From Armatimonadota bacterium (GTDB lineage: Bacteria > Armatimonadota > UBA5829 > DTJY01): a stretch of 64,000 bases of DNA. The notes below the pieces were generated by a model. It saw only the letters and a program-made list of their open reading frames with translations. It searched no databases and had not been told where the DNA came from. The position numbers and the translations under genes are program-made. This document shows positions 17,298 to 25,290 of the stretch, in pieces; within the stretch, counting starts at the first letter, position 1, and each line of letters starts with the position of its first letter. The stretch lies in NCBI GenBank assembly GCA_017993055.1, contig JAGONM010000005.1, forward strand, positions 1 through 64,000. The letters run 5' to 3'.

Positions 17298-18908
17298 ATG
17301 AGATACGGAAAGCCGGCATGCCTACAGATCATGCTCCTGCTTCTCGCTTCCGGCGCCGTTCGGGCGGTTGATGACTACGATCCGCGCCTGGAGCAGAGGG
17401 TGAGCATCCGCTCGACAGGACAACCCCTGGGGAGCTTCCTGGGAGCGCTCGCGATCGAGACGGGCGTCACCGCAAAGGCCGATCCGAGCGTCGCGCACCA
17501 CAAGCTCACGGTGCTGACCAAGGACCTTCCTCTGTCTCAACTCCTCTCCGGGGTCGCCGAAGCCCTGCACCTTCAGCTGAAATCAACCAAGAGCGAAGAC
17601 GGCACGTTCACACACCAGTTATACGAGGACCGCGACTCCAAGACCAAGGCCGACCAGCTCTACTACCTGGACAAATCGGCTCTGAGAAGGCAAGCGGACC
17701 GCGCGGCCGAAGTGCTGAGGCTCGGGCTCTCGGAGGAAGAACTGCAGAAGAGGATTGAAGGAGACGCCGTCTTGAAGCCGTACATCGGCGAGAAGAGCTT
17801 CCGCACCGCGATCGAGGTCTACAGCACGCTGTCGGCAGGGGATCGAGCGAGGCTCTGGGAGATCGGCCTGCTGCAGGTTGCCCTGACTGCGATTCCCTCC
17901 GACACGCGGAAGAAGGTCACCGCGCTGTTCGATGAGAACCGGAGACAGCGCGAGACGGCGGACAACGTCAAGCTCGACGAGAGCGCCAGTTCGACGATGT
18001 TCGAGACCCACGACGACCCCCTGGCGGGCCGGTCGCTCGCCTTCCACATCGTCGGGACGGGGACCCACGGCATCACCTATATGTTCATGCCTTCGCCCGA
18101 GGCCGGTCGCGACCTGCTGGGCAACGACGAGTTCTTCACGCTCAAGGAAGACGCCAAGACCGGCGAGTATTCGACCGAGGCGAGGAACCTGCCGGAGAGG
18201 TTGGCAGGCGACGCCAACACGGAACTGCCCGAGGTCACGATGACGGAGGCACTCCAGCGCATTCACGAGGCGTCCGGAATCAGCATCATCGCCGATCATT
18301 ACACCCCCCGCTATTCGTCGAAGGGATACGTGGACCGATGGTCAATCACGCGCGGGGAGACGATCGCGCACGAGATCGAGAAGGTAGCGGAGGTATACCA
18401 ACTCAAGTGGAAGTTTGCAGGCGACGCGTGCATCGCCTGGAGCAAGACATGGTACGAGGACCGACGGGTCGAGATTCCGACGGCCACGATCCAGCACTGG
18501 CAGTCCGTATACCAGAAGAACCAGGGTCTGGACCTACCGACTCTGCAGGAGATGGCGCTGCTCAACGACAGGCAGCAGAAGACCTTCAGGTACTACGGGA
18601 TTTCCGTACCGGAGTCGTTCTACCCGTGCATGCGGGCGCTCAGGTTCTACTCGACACTCGCGCCCTCGGAGGCGGAGCAGGCGGCGACAGGGAGCGGGAT
18701 TGAGGCCGACAAGCTCGCGGACGACCAGAGGCAGGCCCTCATCCACTGGCTGACGTCGCCGGTCGGATCGGAGCGGACGCCTTCGCGGTTCTCCGATGCC
18801 GATGCGAAGGGAGCGGTCATCCGGGTGACGCCGACCGACTCCGGCATGGCGTTTCGGGCGATGACATCCGACGGCCGCATCCGCGAAGATGTTTTGACGC
18901 TCAGGTGA
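17298..18908 (+). CDS. Secreted protein with STN-like (secretin/TonB short N-terminal) domain
   Basis: This 536-residue protein has an N-terminal signal peptide (LQIMLLLLASGAVRA) and then a segment (~45-95) with the pattern of an STN domain: PLGSFLGALAIETGV, LTVLTKDLPLSQLLSGVAEAL. A second similar segment is near residues 310-370 (VTMTEALQRIHEASGISII). The rest is not recognisable and has no membrane helix, so the protein is probably periplasmic. It starts 15 bp after aspS and could be co-transcribed. It has no secretin or receptor domain, so its role is unknown. Confidence 0.6.
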   Translation: MRYGKPACLQIMLLLLASGAVRAVDDYDPRLEQRVSIRSTGQPLGSFLGALAIETGVTAKADPSVAHHKLTVLTKDLPLSQLLSGVAEALHLQLKSTKSEDGTFTHQLYEDRDSKTKADQLYYLDKSALRRQADRAAEVLRLGLSEEELQKRIEGDAVLKPYIGEKSFRTAIEVYSTLSAGDRARLWEIGLLQVALTAIPSDTRKKVTALFDENRRQRETADNVKLDESASSTMFETHDDPLAGRSLAFHIVGTGTHGITYMFMPSPEAGRDLLGNDEFFTLKEDAKTGEYSTEARNLPERLAGDANTELPEVTMTEALQRIHEASGISIIADHYTPRYSSKGYVDRWSITRGETIAHEIEKVAEVYQLKWKFAGDACIAWSKTWYEDRRVEIPTATIQHWQSVYQKNQGLDLPTLQEMALLNDRQQKTFRYYGISVPESFYPCMRALRFYSTLAPSEAEQAATGSGIEADKLADDQRQALIHWLTSPVGSERTPSRFSDADAKGAVIRVTPTDSGMAFRAMTSDGRIREDVLTLR

Positions 18909-18935
18909 CGGGATGTTGCCGGTATGTTTACCGGG

Positions 18936-18964
18936 TTGCGGAAACAGGCCACTTGTGCTATCAT
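18936..18964 (+). promoter_or_regulatory. Sigma-70-type promoter of the 6S RNA
   Basis: TTGCGG (18936-18941), a 17-bp spacer and TATCAT (18959-18964) place the transcription start near 18971. Confidence 0.75.
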
Positions 18965-18970
18965 GGGTGC

Positions 18971-19186
18971 GTACAGAGAGTACGAAGCATTCTGAAAAGT
19001 ACCCTGCTGTGTTCGTGATAGCTGAGGGGGTTTTGAGCCGACACTCAAACCTGATGGAGCCGGATTCGTCCGCGGAGTGGCAGCTTCGAGCAATCGAGGA
19101 ATCGCGTAAGCGTACGTGAAGGCATCCGCCCGTTTTTCTACGGGTTCAAAAACCTGATAGGCACACGGCACGGCGGGGTTCTTTTT
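18971..19186 (+). ncRNA. ssrS: 6S RNA (regulator of RNA polymerase)
   Basis: This 216-nt region has no protein gene but a promoter and the 6S architecture. A long closing stem pairs 19001-19011 with 19169-19179 without mismatch (two G-U pairs), extended after one mismatch by 18994-18999 with 19181-19186. A central bubble (19012-19028 and 19155-19168) is followed by an upper stem, 19029-19039 with 19143-19154. The apical part holds a UUCG-capped hairpin (19061-19072) and a GCAA-capped hairpin (19084-19099). CUGNNRUGUUCG and UGAGCCGAYA stretches recall E. coli 6S. 6S genes commonly precede rarA homologues. The U-rich 3' arm probably also ends transcription. Confidence 0.82.
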
Positions 19187-19211
19187 CGCCTCGCCGGACT
19201 GAGGTTAAGCG

Positions 19212-20588
19212 ATGCGGCGATCCGACGACGATCAGCCAACAGACCTCTTCGACCACGCGGCCACGAAGGCCGCGGAGAGCGAAGCCCCCCTTGCAGCCCG
19301 CATGCGGCCGCGCACCCTCGACGAGTTCATCGGACAAGAACACATCGTGGGCCCCGGGAAGCTGCTTCGCAGGGCAATCGAGACCGACGAGCTTCGGTCG
19401 GTGATATTCTGGGGGCCCCCCGGCTGCGGCAAAAGCAGCCTGGCATCCATCATAGCCCGAACCACGAAGAGCCACTTCGATAACTTCAGCGCCGTGACTT
19501 CCGGGGTCGCCGACATCCGCAAGATCATCGAGAAGGCCCGAGAGCGGAGGAAGTTCTACGGCCACAAGACGATCCTCTTCGTGGACGAGATCCACCGCTT
19601 CAACAAGGCACAGCAGGACGCCTTTCTGCCGCACGTCGAGGACGGTACCATCGTCCTCATCGGGGCCACCACCGAGAACCCATACTTCGAGGTCAACTCG
19701 CCGTTGATCTCGCGATCGCGGATATTCCGGTTCGAGCAACTCGGCGACGAACAGATGGAACAGATCATCCGGCAGGCGATCGAGGACGAAGAGCGCGGAC
19801 TGGGAAAGTTCCGCGTCGAGGTAGCGGAGGAGGCGATGCGTTTCATGGTTGGCATCGCGAACGGCGACGCGAGGGGCGTGCTCAACGCGCTGGAACTCGC
19901 GGCGCTCACGATACCGCCGGACGAGGAGGGCAGGCGCCTGGTCACCGTGGAGTTGGCAGAGGAAGCAATCCAGCAGAGGGCGATCAGCTACGACAAGGAC
20001 GGCGACAACCACTACGACATCATATCGGCATTCATCAAGTCCATGCGCGGCTCGGACCCGGACGCGGCCCTCTACTGGCTGGCGCGGATGATCTACGCGG
20101 GAGAAGACGCGAGGTTCATAGCGCGCAGGATCGTCATCCAGGCGGCGGAGGACGTCGGGAACGCCGACCCGATGGCGCTCGTGCTGGCGACGGCCGCGGC
20201 TCACGCGGTGGAGTACGTCGGGATGCCAGAGGCGCAGATCCCCCTCGCGCAGGCGGCGGTCTATCTCGCGTGCGCGCCGAAAAGCAATGCCTCGTATCTT
20301 GGGATCAGCAGGGCGCTGAAGGACGTCGCGGAGAGGCGCACGGAGCCGGTCCCACTTCACCTCAGGGACACAAACTACCGGGGCGCTCGCCAGATGGGCC
20401 ACGGCAGAGGATACAAGTACCCGCATGACTTCCCCGGCGGGTATGTCGAGCAGAGGTACGTACCGGAGGGTGCGCAGTCGCAACCCTACTACGAGCCCAC
20501 CGAGCGAGGGCGGGAAGCGAAGTTCAAGGCGCGGCTGGACAGAATCAGGGGCAAGTCGGAGGGGTCGGACGAGCCGGAAGGCGAGTAG
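19212..20588 (+). CDS. rarA: Replication-associated recombination protein RarA (MgsA)
   Basis: This 458-residue AAA+ ATPase acts at stalled replication forks and is related to clamp-loader subunits and RuvB. Walker A is [14 protein letters not shown], Walker B is [16 protein letters not shown], and sensor regions follow in [21 protein letters not shown]. The C-terminal MgsA tetramerisation domain spans about residues 270-430 ([38 protein letters not shown]). It lies 25 bp after the 6S RNA. The stop codon lies inside the start of a hexanucleotide repeat, so the last few residues (SDEPEGE) border the array. Confidence 0.95.
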   Translation: MRRSDDDQPTDLFDHAATKAAESEAPLAARMRPRTLDEFIGQEHIVGPGKLLRRAIETDELRSVIFWGPPGCGKSSLASIIARTTKSHFDNFSAVTSGVADIRKIIEKARERRKFYGHKTILFVDEIHRFNKAQQDAFLPHVEDGTIVLIGATTENPYFEVNSPLISRSRIFRFEQLGDEQMEQIIRQAIEDEERGLGKFRVEVAEEAMRFMVGIANGDARGVLNALELAALTIPPDEEGRRLVTVELAEEAIQQRAISYDKDGDNHYDIISAFIKSMRGSDPDAALYWLARMIYAGEDARFIARRIVIQAAEDVGNADPMALVLATAAAHAVEYVGMPEAQIPLAQAAVYLACAPKSNASYLGISRALKDVAERRTEPVPLHLRDTNYRGARQMGHGRGYKYPHDFPGGYVEQRYVPEGAQSQPYYEPTERGREAKFKARLDRIRGKSEGSDEPEGE

Positions 20589-20698
20589 GAGTGGGAGCCG
20601 GGTGCGAGTACGATCAGGAGTACGAGTAGGAGTAGGAGTGGGAGCCGGGTGCGAGTACGATCAGGAGTGCGAGTACGAGTAGGAGTGGGAGTGGAGGA
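20583..20698 (+). repeat. Hexanucleotide (GAGTAC/GAGTAG) repeat array between rarA and mnmA
   Basis: The array consists of 6-nt units GAGTAC, GAGTAG and GAGTGG with short interruptions. It also contains a perfect 39-bp direct repeat (20583-20621 and 20630-20668). It begins within the rarA stop codon region and runs up to the Shine-Dalgarno of mnmA. Related arrays are at 26062, 41599 and 45401. Confidence 0.85.
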
Positions 20699-20713
20699 AA
20701 GGTAATCGTCGCG

Positions 20714-21775
20714 ATGAGCGGGGGAGTGGACAGCTCCGTCGCGGCGGCGATGCTGGTGCGCGAGGGCTACGACGTCTTCGGCGTGACCATGAACCTGCGG
20801 CCGATTGAGTCCGAGCCGGACGAGACCGGCCGCGCGTGCTGTTCGCCGGCGGCGGCCGCAGACGCTCGCCGGGTCGCGGACCTGCTCGGCATCCCGCACT
20901 ACGTGCTGGACTTCTCGGACGTATTCAGGGAAGCCGTGATCGGCGACTTCATCGAGGAGTACCGTCGGGGGCGGACCCCTAATCCCTGCGTGAGATGCAA
21001 TCGGTTCGTGAAGTTCGAGGCGCTGATGGAGAAGGCCCGCGCACTCGGGGCGGACAGGATCGCAACAGGACACTACGCCAGGATCGTGTTTGACGCGCTT
21101 CGCGGGCGATGGCTGCTCAAGCGGGGGACGGACTCCTCCAAGGACCAATCGTACGCCCTATACGCGATGACCCAGGAACAGCTTGCGCGCACCCTCATGC
21201 CGCTCGGAGGGCTGACTAAGACCGAGACGCGAGCTATCGCCCGCGAACTCGGGCTGGAGGTGGCTTCCAAGGCGGAGAGCCAGGACATATGCTTCGCGGA
21301 CGGCCGCGACTACGCCGGATTCCTGAGCCGGGCGGCGCCGGAACTCGTGTCGCCCGGGCCGATCCTCGACACATCGGGCAGAGAGATCGGCCGGCACAGG
21401 GGCATCGCGTTCTACACGGTCGGCCAGCGCCGGCGCATCGGAATCGCGGCCCGCGAGCCTCTCTACGTCGTCGAGATAGACACCCGACGCAACGCGGTGG
21501 TCGTCGGAACGAACTCGGAGCTGTATTCGGGCGGGCTCGTCGCCTCGGAGATGAACTTCGTCTCGATCGAGCGCCCGGGGGGTACAATTGCGGGCACGGC
21601 GAAGATCAGGTATAATATGCAGGATTCGGAGGCGCTGCTGAGCGTGCAGGCGGATGACACGGCGCTGATCAGATTCGAGCGGCCTCAGAGAGCCGTCGCG
21701 CCGGGGCAGGCCGTGGTCTTCTACGCCGGCGAGGACGTCGTCGGAGGCGGAACGATCGAATCCGCCCTGAGGTAA
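20714..21775 (+). CDS. mnmA: tRNA-specific 2-thiouridylase MnmA
   Basis: This enzyme installs the 2-thio group at U34 of Lys, Glu and Gln tRNAs using persulfide sulfur. The PP-loop SGGVDSS, the first catalytic cysteine region NPCVRCN and the second in AESQDICFADGRDY are all present, and the C-terminal beta domains are complete (353 residues). The first ATG gives MSGGVDSS, which lacks the usual preceding strand: family members normally begin with a segment like KVIVAMSGG. The codons just before the ATG do encode KVIVA, but no ATG, GTG or TTG precedes them in frame. The start may be non-canonical or lost to repeat expansion. Confidence 0.9.
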   Translation: MSGGVDSSVAAAMLVREGYDVFGVTMNLRPIESEPDETGRACCSPAAAADARRVADLLGIPHYVLDFSDVFREAVIGDFIEEYRRGRTPNPCVRCNRFVKFEALMEKARALGADRIATGHYARIVFDALRGRWLLKRGTDSSKDQSYALYAMTQEQLARTLMPLGGLTKTETRAIARELGLEVASKAESQDICFADGRDYAGFLSRAAPELVSPGPILDTSGREIGRHRGIAFYTVGQRRRIGIAAREPLYVVEIDTRRNAVVVGTNSELYSGGLVASEMNFVSIERPGGTIAGTAKIRYNMQDSEALLSVQADDTALIRFERPQRAVAPGQAVVFYAGEDVVGGGTIESALR

Positions 21776-21793
21776 CACATCGGAGGTGCAACC

Positions 21794-22201
21794 GTGCAGG
21801 CACTACAGGCGATTCTGATGGTGACGGCGATTGTCGCCGTCGCGGCGATCGCGTGGGCGGTCGTAACGCTGGTCAGGGGAGTCCTGAGCGAACTGAACAG
21901 GCTTACCAAGATGATTGATGAAGAGATAGTCCCGGTGATCCGGGATGCGCGCACCACGGTGAACGACACCGACCGGTTGATCGCAAGCGCGGCTGAGACC
22001 GTGCGGCGTGTTGACCGCCTGACCGGCGGCGCCGAGGGACTGATTGACGGATCGGTGGCCGGCCTGGCCGCGAACAAGACCGTGCAATCGGCATCCGTTC
22101 AAGTGCTGAGTGTTTACGAGGGAATCAGGCGGGGAATAAGGTTCCTGCGTGGTTCATCCGACGAAGTCCAAGACAAGGGGGGTACTACTGATGAGCAATG
22201 A
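21794..22201 (+). CDS. DUF948-like membrane protein (YtxG type)
   Basis: This 135-residue protein starts with GTG after CGGAGGTG. It has one N-terminal transmembrane helix (MQALQAILMVTAIVAVAAIAW) followed by an amphipathic helical stretch (LNRLTKMIDEEIVPVIRDAR and a repeat-like continuation to residue ~100), the pattern of DUF948 proteins. It overlaps the YtxH-like gene by 11 bp. In Bacillus subtilis ytxG and ytxH are general-stress genes under SigB; here the homologous pair lies next to a SigB-like module, suggesting a stress role at the membrane. The molecular function is unknown. Confidence 0.7.
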   Translation: MQALQAILMVTAIVAVAAIAWAVVTLVRGVLSELNRLTKMIDEEIVPVIRDARTTVNDTDRLIASAAETVRRVDRLTGGAEGLIDGSVAGLAANKTVQSASVQVLSVYEGIRRGIRFLRGSSDEVQDKGGTTDEQ

Positions 22202-22526
22202 CGATGAGAGAAACGTGTTGTTGAGCGTGCTGGCAGGCATCGGGCTGGGCGCAGTGATCGGCGCGACGGCGGGGCTGCTTCTGGCGCCGAGAGCCGGTTC
22301 GGAGACACGCCAGGACCTCAGGAAGACAGCGGAGGACCTCAAGGCCAGGGCAGAGGAACTAGCCGGCCAGTTGAGTGAGTCGGTTGACAGCCTCGTCGGC
22401 AAGAGCAGGGAGATGGTTGACTCTGCCAAGACAAAGGTTCAGCAAGCAGTGGACGCCGGCAAACAGGCTGTGGCGGAGAAGCGCCAGGAACTCGAGCAGC
22501 AGATAGAAGGCACGACCGAGGCCTAG
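22191..22526 (+). CDS. YtxH domain-containing protein
   Basis: This 111-residue protein has a glycine-rich membrane helix (SVLAGIGLGAVIGATAGLLL) followed by APRAGSETRQDLR, the hallmark of the YtxH/gas-vesicle-like family, and then a long charged helix (~40-105) likely to form a coiled coil. The ATG at 22191 is preferred over an upstream in-frame ATG (22149) because it follows GGGG and gives the usual family start. It overlaps the preceding DUF948 gene, indicating translational coupling. Its role is unknown beyond association with envelope stress in relatives. Confidence 0.8.
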   Translation: MSNDDERNVLLSVLAGIGLGAVIGATAGLLLAPRAGSETRQDLRKTAEDLKARAEELAGQLSESVDSLVGKSREMVDSAKTKVQQAVDAGKQAVAEKRQELEQQIEGTTEA

Positions 22527-22532
22527 CCTCGC

Positions 22533-22547
22533 GTCGGATCATCCGAC
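22533..22547 (+). promoter_or_regulatory. Short perfect hairpin between ytxH-like and STAS genes
   Basis: GTCGGA and TCCGAC form a 6-bp inverted repeat with a 3-nt centre, 66 bp before the STAS start. It could be an operator or a weak stem in the operon. Confidence 0.3.
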
Positions 22548-22613
22548 CGGGTGCGATGCGCGCACGAATCAACGCCGCGCCCGGTTTCGGGTGTCGTCGA
22601 AAGGTGGATTCGG

Positions 22614-22961
22614 ATGAACCTCAAGGTCAACGCGAGCTCGCTCGGCGAGAAAGCCTCGGCGATCAGCCTCGAAGGCGAGGTGGACGTTTTCACAGCGCCC
22701 CTGCTGAAGCAGCAGATCATCAGCCTGCTCGACGACGGCGTCACCGACATCACTGTAGACCTCGGAGCCGTAGAGTACCTCGACAGCACGGCGCTTGGAG
22801 TACTCATCGGAGGCCTCAAGCGCCTGAGAGAACGCGACGGAACGTTGAGCCTCGTCATCCCCAACCCCAGAATCAGGCGAATCTTCGAGATCACAGGCCT
22901 GGACAAGATCTTCGACATATACCAGACGCAGGATGAAGCACTTGGTAGCAAGGGAGGTTAG
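22614..22961 (+). CDS. STAS-domain anti-sigma factor antagonist (RsbV/SpoIIAA-like)
   Basis: This 115-residue single-domain protein should release the downstream sigma factor by binding its anti-sigma factor. The phosphorylatable serine motif DSTALGVL is intact (Ser58), and the rest follows the STAS fold (VDVFTAPLLKQQI, NPRIRRIFEITGLDKIFDIY). The ATG at 22614 has AAGGTGG upstream; the longer frame from 22551 is not supported. It is the first of three partner-switching genes (STAS, RsbW-like, sigma), 3 bp before the second. Regulation in relatives depends on the phosphorylation state of this serine. Confidence 0.9.
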   Translation: MNLKVNASSLGEKASAISLEGEVDVFTAPLLKQQIISLLDDGVTDITVDLGAVEYLDSTALGVLIGGLKRLRERDGTLSLVIPNPRIRRIFEITGLDKIFDIYQTQDEALGSKGG

Positions 22962-22964
22962 CAA

Positions 22965-23399
22965 GTGAACAATCACGATCAAGCTGCGGTGGTTGAACTC
23001 AGGATGCCCTGCAGGCCCGAGTTCGTCGGAGTCGCCAGGCTGATGATCCTCGGCGTTGCCGGGCGGAGTTCGTTCTCTTACGACGAGATCGAGGACATCA
23101 GGCTCGCCGTCGGTGAGGCATGCACCGCCGCTGTGGAGCGGGCAGTCAAGGCCGAGCAGACCGACACCGTCCTCTGCATCACGTGCCGGATCAACGACAG
23201 TCAACTCACAATAGACGTCACGGACGAGGTTGAGCGGGAGCCGGCGACGGCACCCGAGGATGATCAGCCCGTGGACGGGCTGGACGAAGAGAGCATCAGC
23301 GCGCTCCTGATGGAGCTGCTGGTAGACGAAATCCGGGTCGAGCCGACGGGTCCCCGCGGCACCCGGATTCATATGTCCAAGCATGTAGGACAGGCATAG
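22965..23399 (+). CDS. RsbW-like anti-sigma protein with degenerate ATP site
   Basis: This 144-residue protein (GTG start after GGAGG) aligns along its length with RsbW serine kinases: RPEFVGVARL, SYDEIEDIRLAVGEACTAAV, DVTDEVE, LLVDEIRVE, GTRIHMSK. RsbW binds and silences SigB and phosphorylates RsbV. Here the N-box asparagine is alanine (EACTAA at ~51-56), the glycine of the first G-box is valine (DEVE, ~87-90) and the second glycine loop is replaced by GLDEES. These residues bind ATP-Mg in the GHKL family, so kinase activity is doubtful although the sigma-binding fold seems kept. The sigma gene starts directly after the stop codon. Confidence 0.82.
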   Translation: MNNHDQAAVVELRMPCRPEFVGVARLMILGVAGRSSFSYDEIEDIRLAVGEACTAAVERAVKAEQTDTVLCITCRINDSQLTIDVTDEVEREPATAPEDDQPVDGLDEESISALLMELLVDEIRVEPTGPRGTRIHMSKHVGQA

Positions 23400-24173
23400 A
23401 TGGCAACCCGAAGGAAAGGGGGCTTGGCGGACTGGACCGATGAGAACGCCGAGTTCCTTTTCGCGCAGTACCTGGAGTGCAAGGATTCGGCGATCCGCGA
23501 CCGACTCGTGCTGATGCACCAGAATCTCGTCAGGTTTCTCGCCGGCAAGTTCATGAACCGCGGCGAACCGATCGAGGACCTGGTGCAGGTCGGCACGATC
23601 GGGCTGATCAACGCCATAGATCGGTTCGACCCATCAAGGGGCACGAAGTTCTCCACATACGCGACACCCACGATCGTCGGGGAGATACGCCGGCATTTCC
23701 GGGACAAGGCGTGGAGCCTCAAGGTGCCCCGCCGCCTGCAGGAGTTGAACCTCGCCGCAAACAAGGCGGCTGAGAACCTCTCCCAGAAGCTCGGCCGATC
23801 CCCCTCCATACAAGAGATCGCGCAGGAGGTCGGCGCAAGCGAGGAGGAGACCCTCGAGGCCATAGAACTCGGCAACGCGTACGACACGGTATCGCTGGAC
23901 AGCAGACTCGCCTACGAGAGCGAGTCGGCGCTGCTGCCCCTCACGGACTTCGTCGGAAACACGGACGGCTCGCTAGAGAGCCTGGAGAAGTACGGCGACC
24001 TCAACCAGGCGCTTGACTGCCTCGATCCGCGCGAGCGTTCGATAATATACCTGAGGTTCTACCGCGACATGTCGCAGACCGACGTCGCGAGAAAGCTCAA
24101 GATTTCCCAGATGCACGTCTCGAGACTCCAACAGAAGGCGCTCGCGCGCCTGAAGGAACTCCTGTCCGGCTAG
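23400..24173 (+). CDS. SigB/SigF-type alternative sigma factor
   Basis: This 257-residue sigma-70 family protein has regions 2, 3 and 4. Region 2 reads LVRFLAGKFMNRGEPIEDLV and GLINAIDRFDPSRGTKFSTY, with TIVGEIRRHFRD in 2.4; region 3 is near RLGRSPSIQEIAQEV-like sequence (~125-150); region 4.2 is QTDVARKLKISQMHVSRLQQ. It groups by pattern with SigB/SigF-type general stress or sporulation sigmas. The ATG abuts the stop codon of the RsbW-like gene, as expected for a co-regulated sigma and anti-sigma pair. Target genes cannot be listed from this window; the flanking DUF948/YtxH genes are candidates. Confidence 0.9.
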   Translation: MATRRKGGLADWTDENAEFLFAQYLECKDSAIRDRLVLMHQNLVRFLAGKFMNRGEPIEDLVQVGTIGLINAIDRFDPSRGTKFSTYATPTIVGEIRRHFRDKAWSLKVPRRLQELNLAANKAAENLSQKLGRSPSIQEIAQEVGASEEETLEAIELGNAYDTVSLDSRLAYESESALLPLTDFVGNTDGSLESLEKYGDLNQALDCLDPRERSIIYLRFYRDMSQTDVARKLKISQMHVSRLQQKALARLKELLSG

Positions 24174-24180
24174 AGACACC

Positions 24181-25284
24181 ATGACCAACGGCAACCGACA
24201 TCAGACGGCTATCACAGTTACGGTCCTCACAGTCGTCATCGCCTTCCTGTACGCCGTCAGGAGCACGCTGCCGCCGTTTCTGATAGCCTTCGCGATCGCC
24301 TGGCTGCTCGATCCGGTGGTGGACCGCCTGCAGAAGCGCGGGCTGGCCCGGATATGGTCGGTTCTGGCCATCTATGCGATCTTCCTGGCCGCCTTCATCG
24401 TCGGCCTGCTGTTCCTCGTGCCCGCCGTGATAGATCAGGCGAAGCAGTTCGGGGCTGACTTCCCAAGGTACTCCGCTCGATTCCAGGATTACGTTTCGGG
24501 GGTAATGGTGCAGCATCACGACACGCTTGCGCGGCTCAAGCTGCCGACGACGCTTCGCGACGTCTTCGTGAGATACGGCGATCAGATGAGCGGCCAGTTC
24601 GGATCGGCGGTCAGCCTGGTGACGGCGTGGATCACGGCGAACCTGTCGAGGGCGCTGTGGTTCGTCCTCGTTCCGATCATCGCGTTCTACCTTCTGATGG
24701 ACATTGACCGCATGAGGGCGAAGTCTGCCCTGCTCATTCCGTCGAATATGAGACCGCGCGCGGTCGAGCTGCTCTCGCGGGTCGGCGCCGTTTTCAGCGG
24801 CTACGTGCGCGGGCTGATCACCGTCTGCCTGATGTACGGGATCGCGACGACGATCGTGCTCGAAGTGCTACACATGAGATACGGCATCATCCTGGGGCTA
24901 CTGGCCGGGATACTCTACGCCGTGCCATATCTGGGCGCGATAACCATCTCGCTTCTCGCATTCCTCGTCGGGCTTGCGACATACGACAACGCACTCCCCC
25001 AGGCTCTGCTGGCGGTGGGGGCGATGGTCGCGCTGAACCAGGTGTTCGACATGGCGGTGACGCCGAGAATCCTGGGAAAGTCGGTGGGACTGCACCCGGC
25101 ATTGAGCCTTTTCGCGCTGCTGTCGGGGGCGAAGCTCTTCGGGCTGGTGGGGATGATACTGGCCGTGCCGGTGGCGGCGAGCATTCAGGAAGTGATCTTC
25201 GAGTTCTGCCCCGAACTCAAAGCCGAGCCGAAACCGCCTCGGAAGTCGAGACTGAGACGCAGGAAGAAGCCCGCGGCGGAGTAG
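24181..25284 (+). CDS. AI-2E family transporter (PerM/YtvI-like membrane protein)
   Basis: This 367-residue integral membrane protein has about eight transmembrane segments in the arrangement of the AI-2 exporter/PerM family: two near the N-terminus, a soluble segment (~85-135), and a C-terminal bundle containing YGIILGLLAGILYAVPYLG and the conserved NQVFDMAVTPRILGKSVGL. Relatives include proposed AI-2 exporters and sodium/proton antiporters, so the substrate is not predictable. It begins 7 bp after the sigma factor gene and is probably the last gene of the stress operon. The C-terminal tail is strongly basic. Confidence 0.85.
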   Translation: MTNGNRHQTAITVTVLTVVIAFLYAVRSTLPPFLIAFAIAWLLDPVVDRLQKRGLARIWSVLAIYAIFLAAFIVGLLFLVPAVIDQAKQFGADFPRYSARFQDYVSGVMVQHHDTLARLKLPTTLRDVFVRYGDQMSGQFGSAVSLVTAWITANLSRALWFVLVPIIAFYLLMDIDRMRAKSALLIPSNMRPRAVELLSRVGAVFSGYVRGLITVCLMYGIATTIVLEVLHMRYGIILGLLAGILYAVPYLGAITISLLAFLVGLATYDNALPQALLAVGAMVALNQVFDMAVTPRILGKSVGLHPALSLFALLSGAKLFGLVGMILAVPVAASIQEVIFEFCPELKAEPKPPRKSRLRRRKKPAAE

Positions 25285-25290
25285 GCGGCC

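Noticed and set aside
19141-19200. Protein-coding start upstream of rarA
   Set aside because: The region pairs with 18994-19011 in the 6S RNA closing stem and lacks a coding frame with family features.
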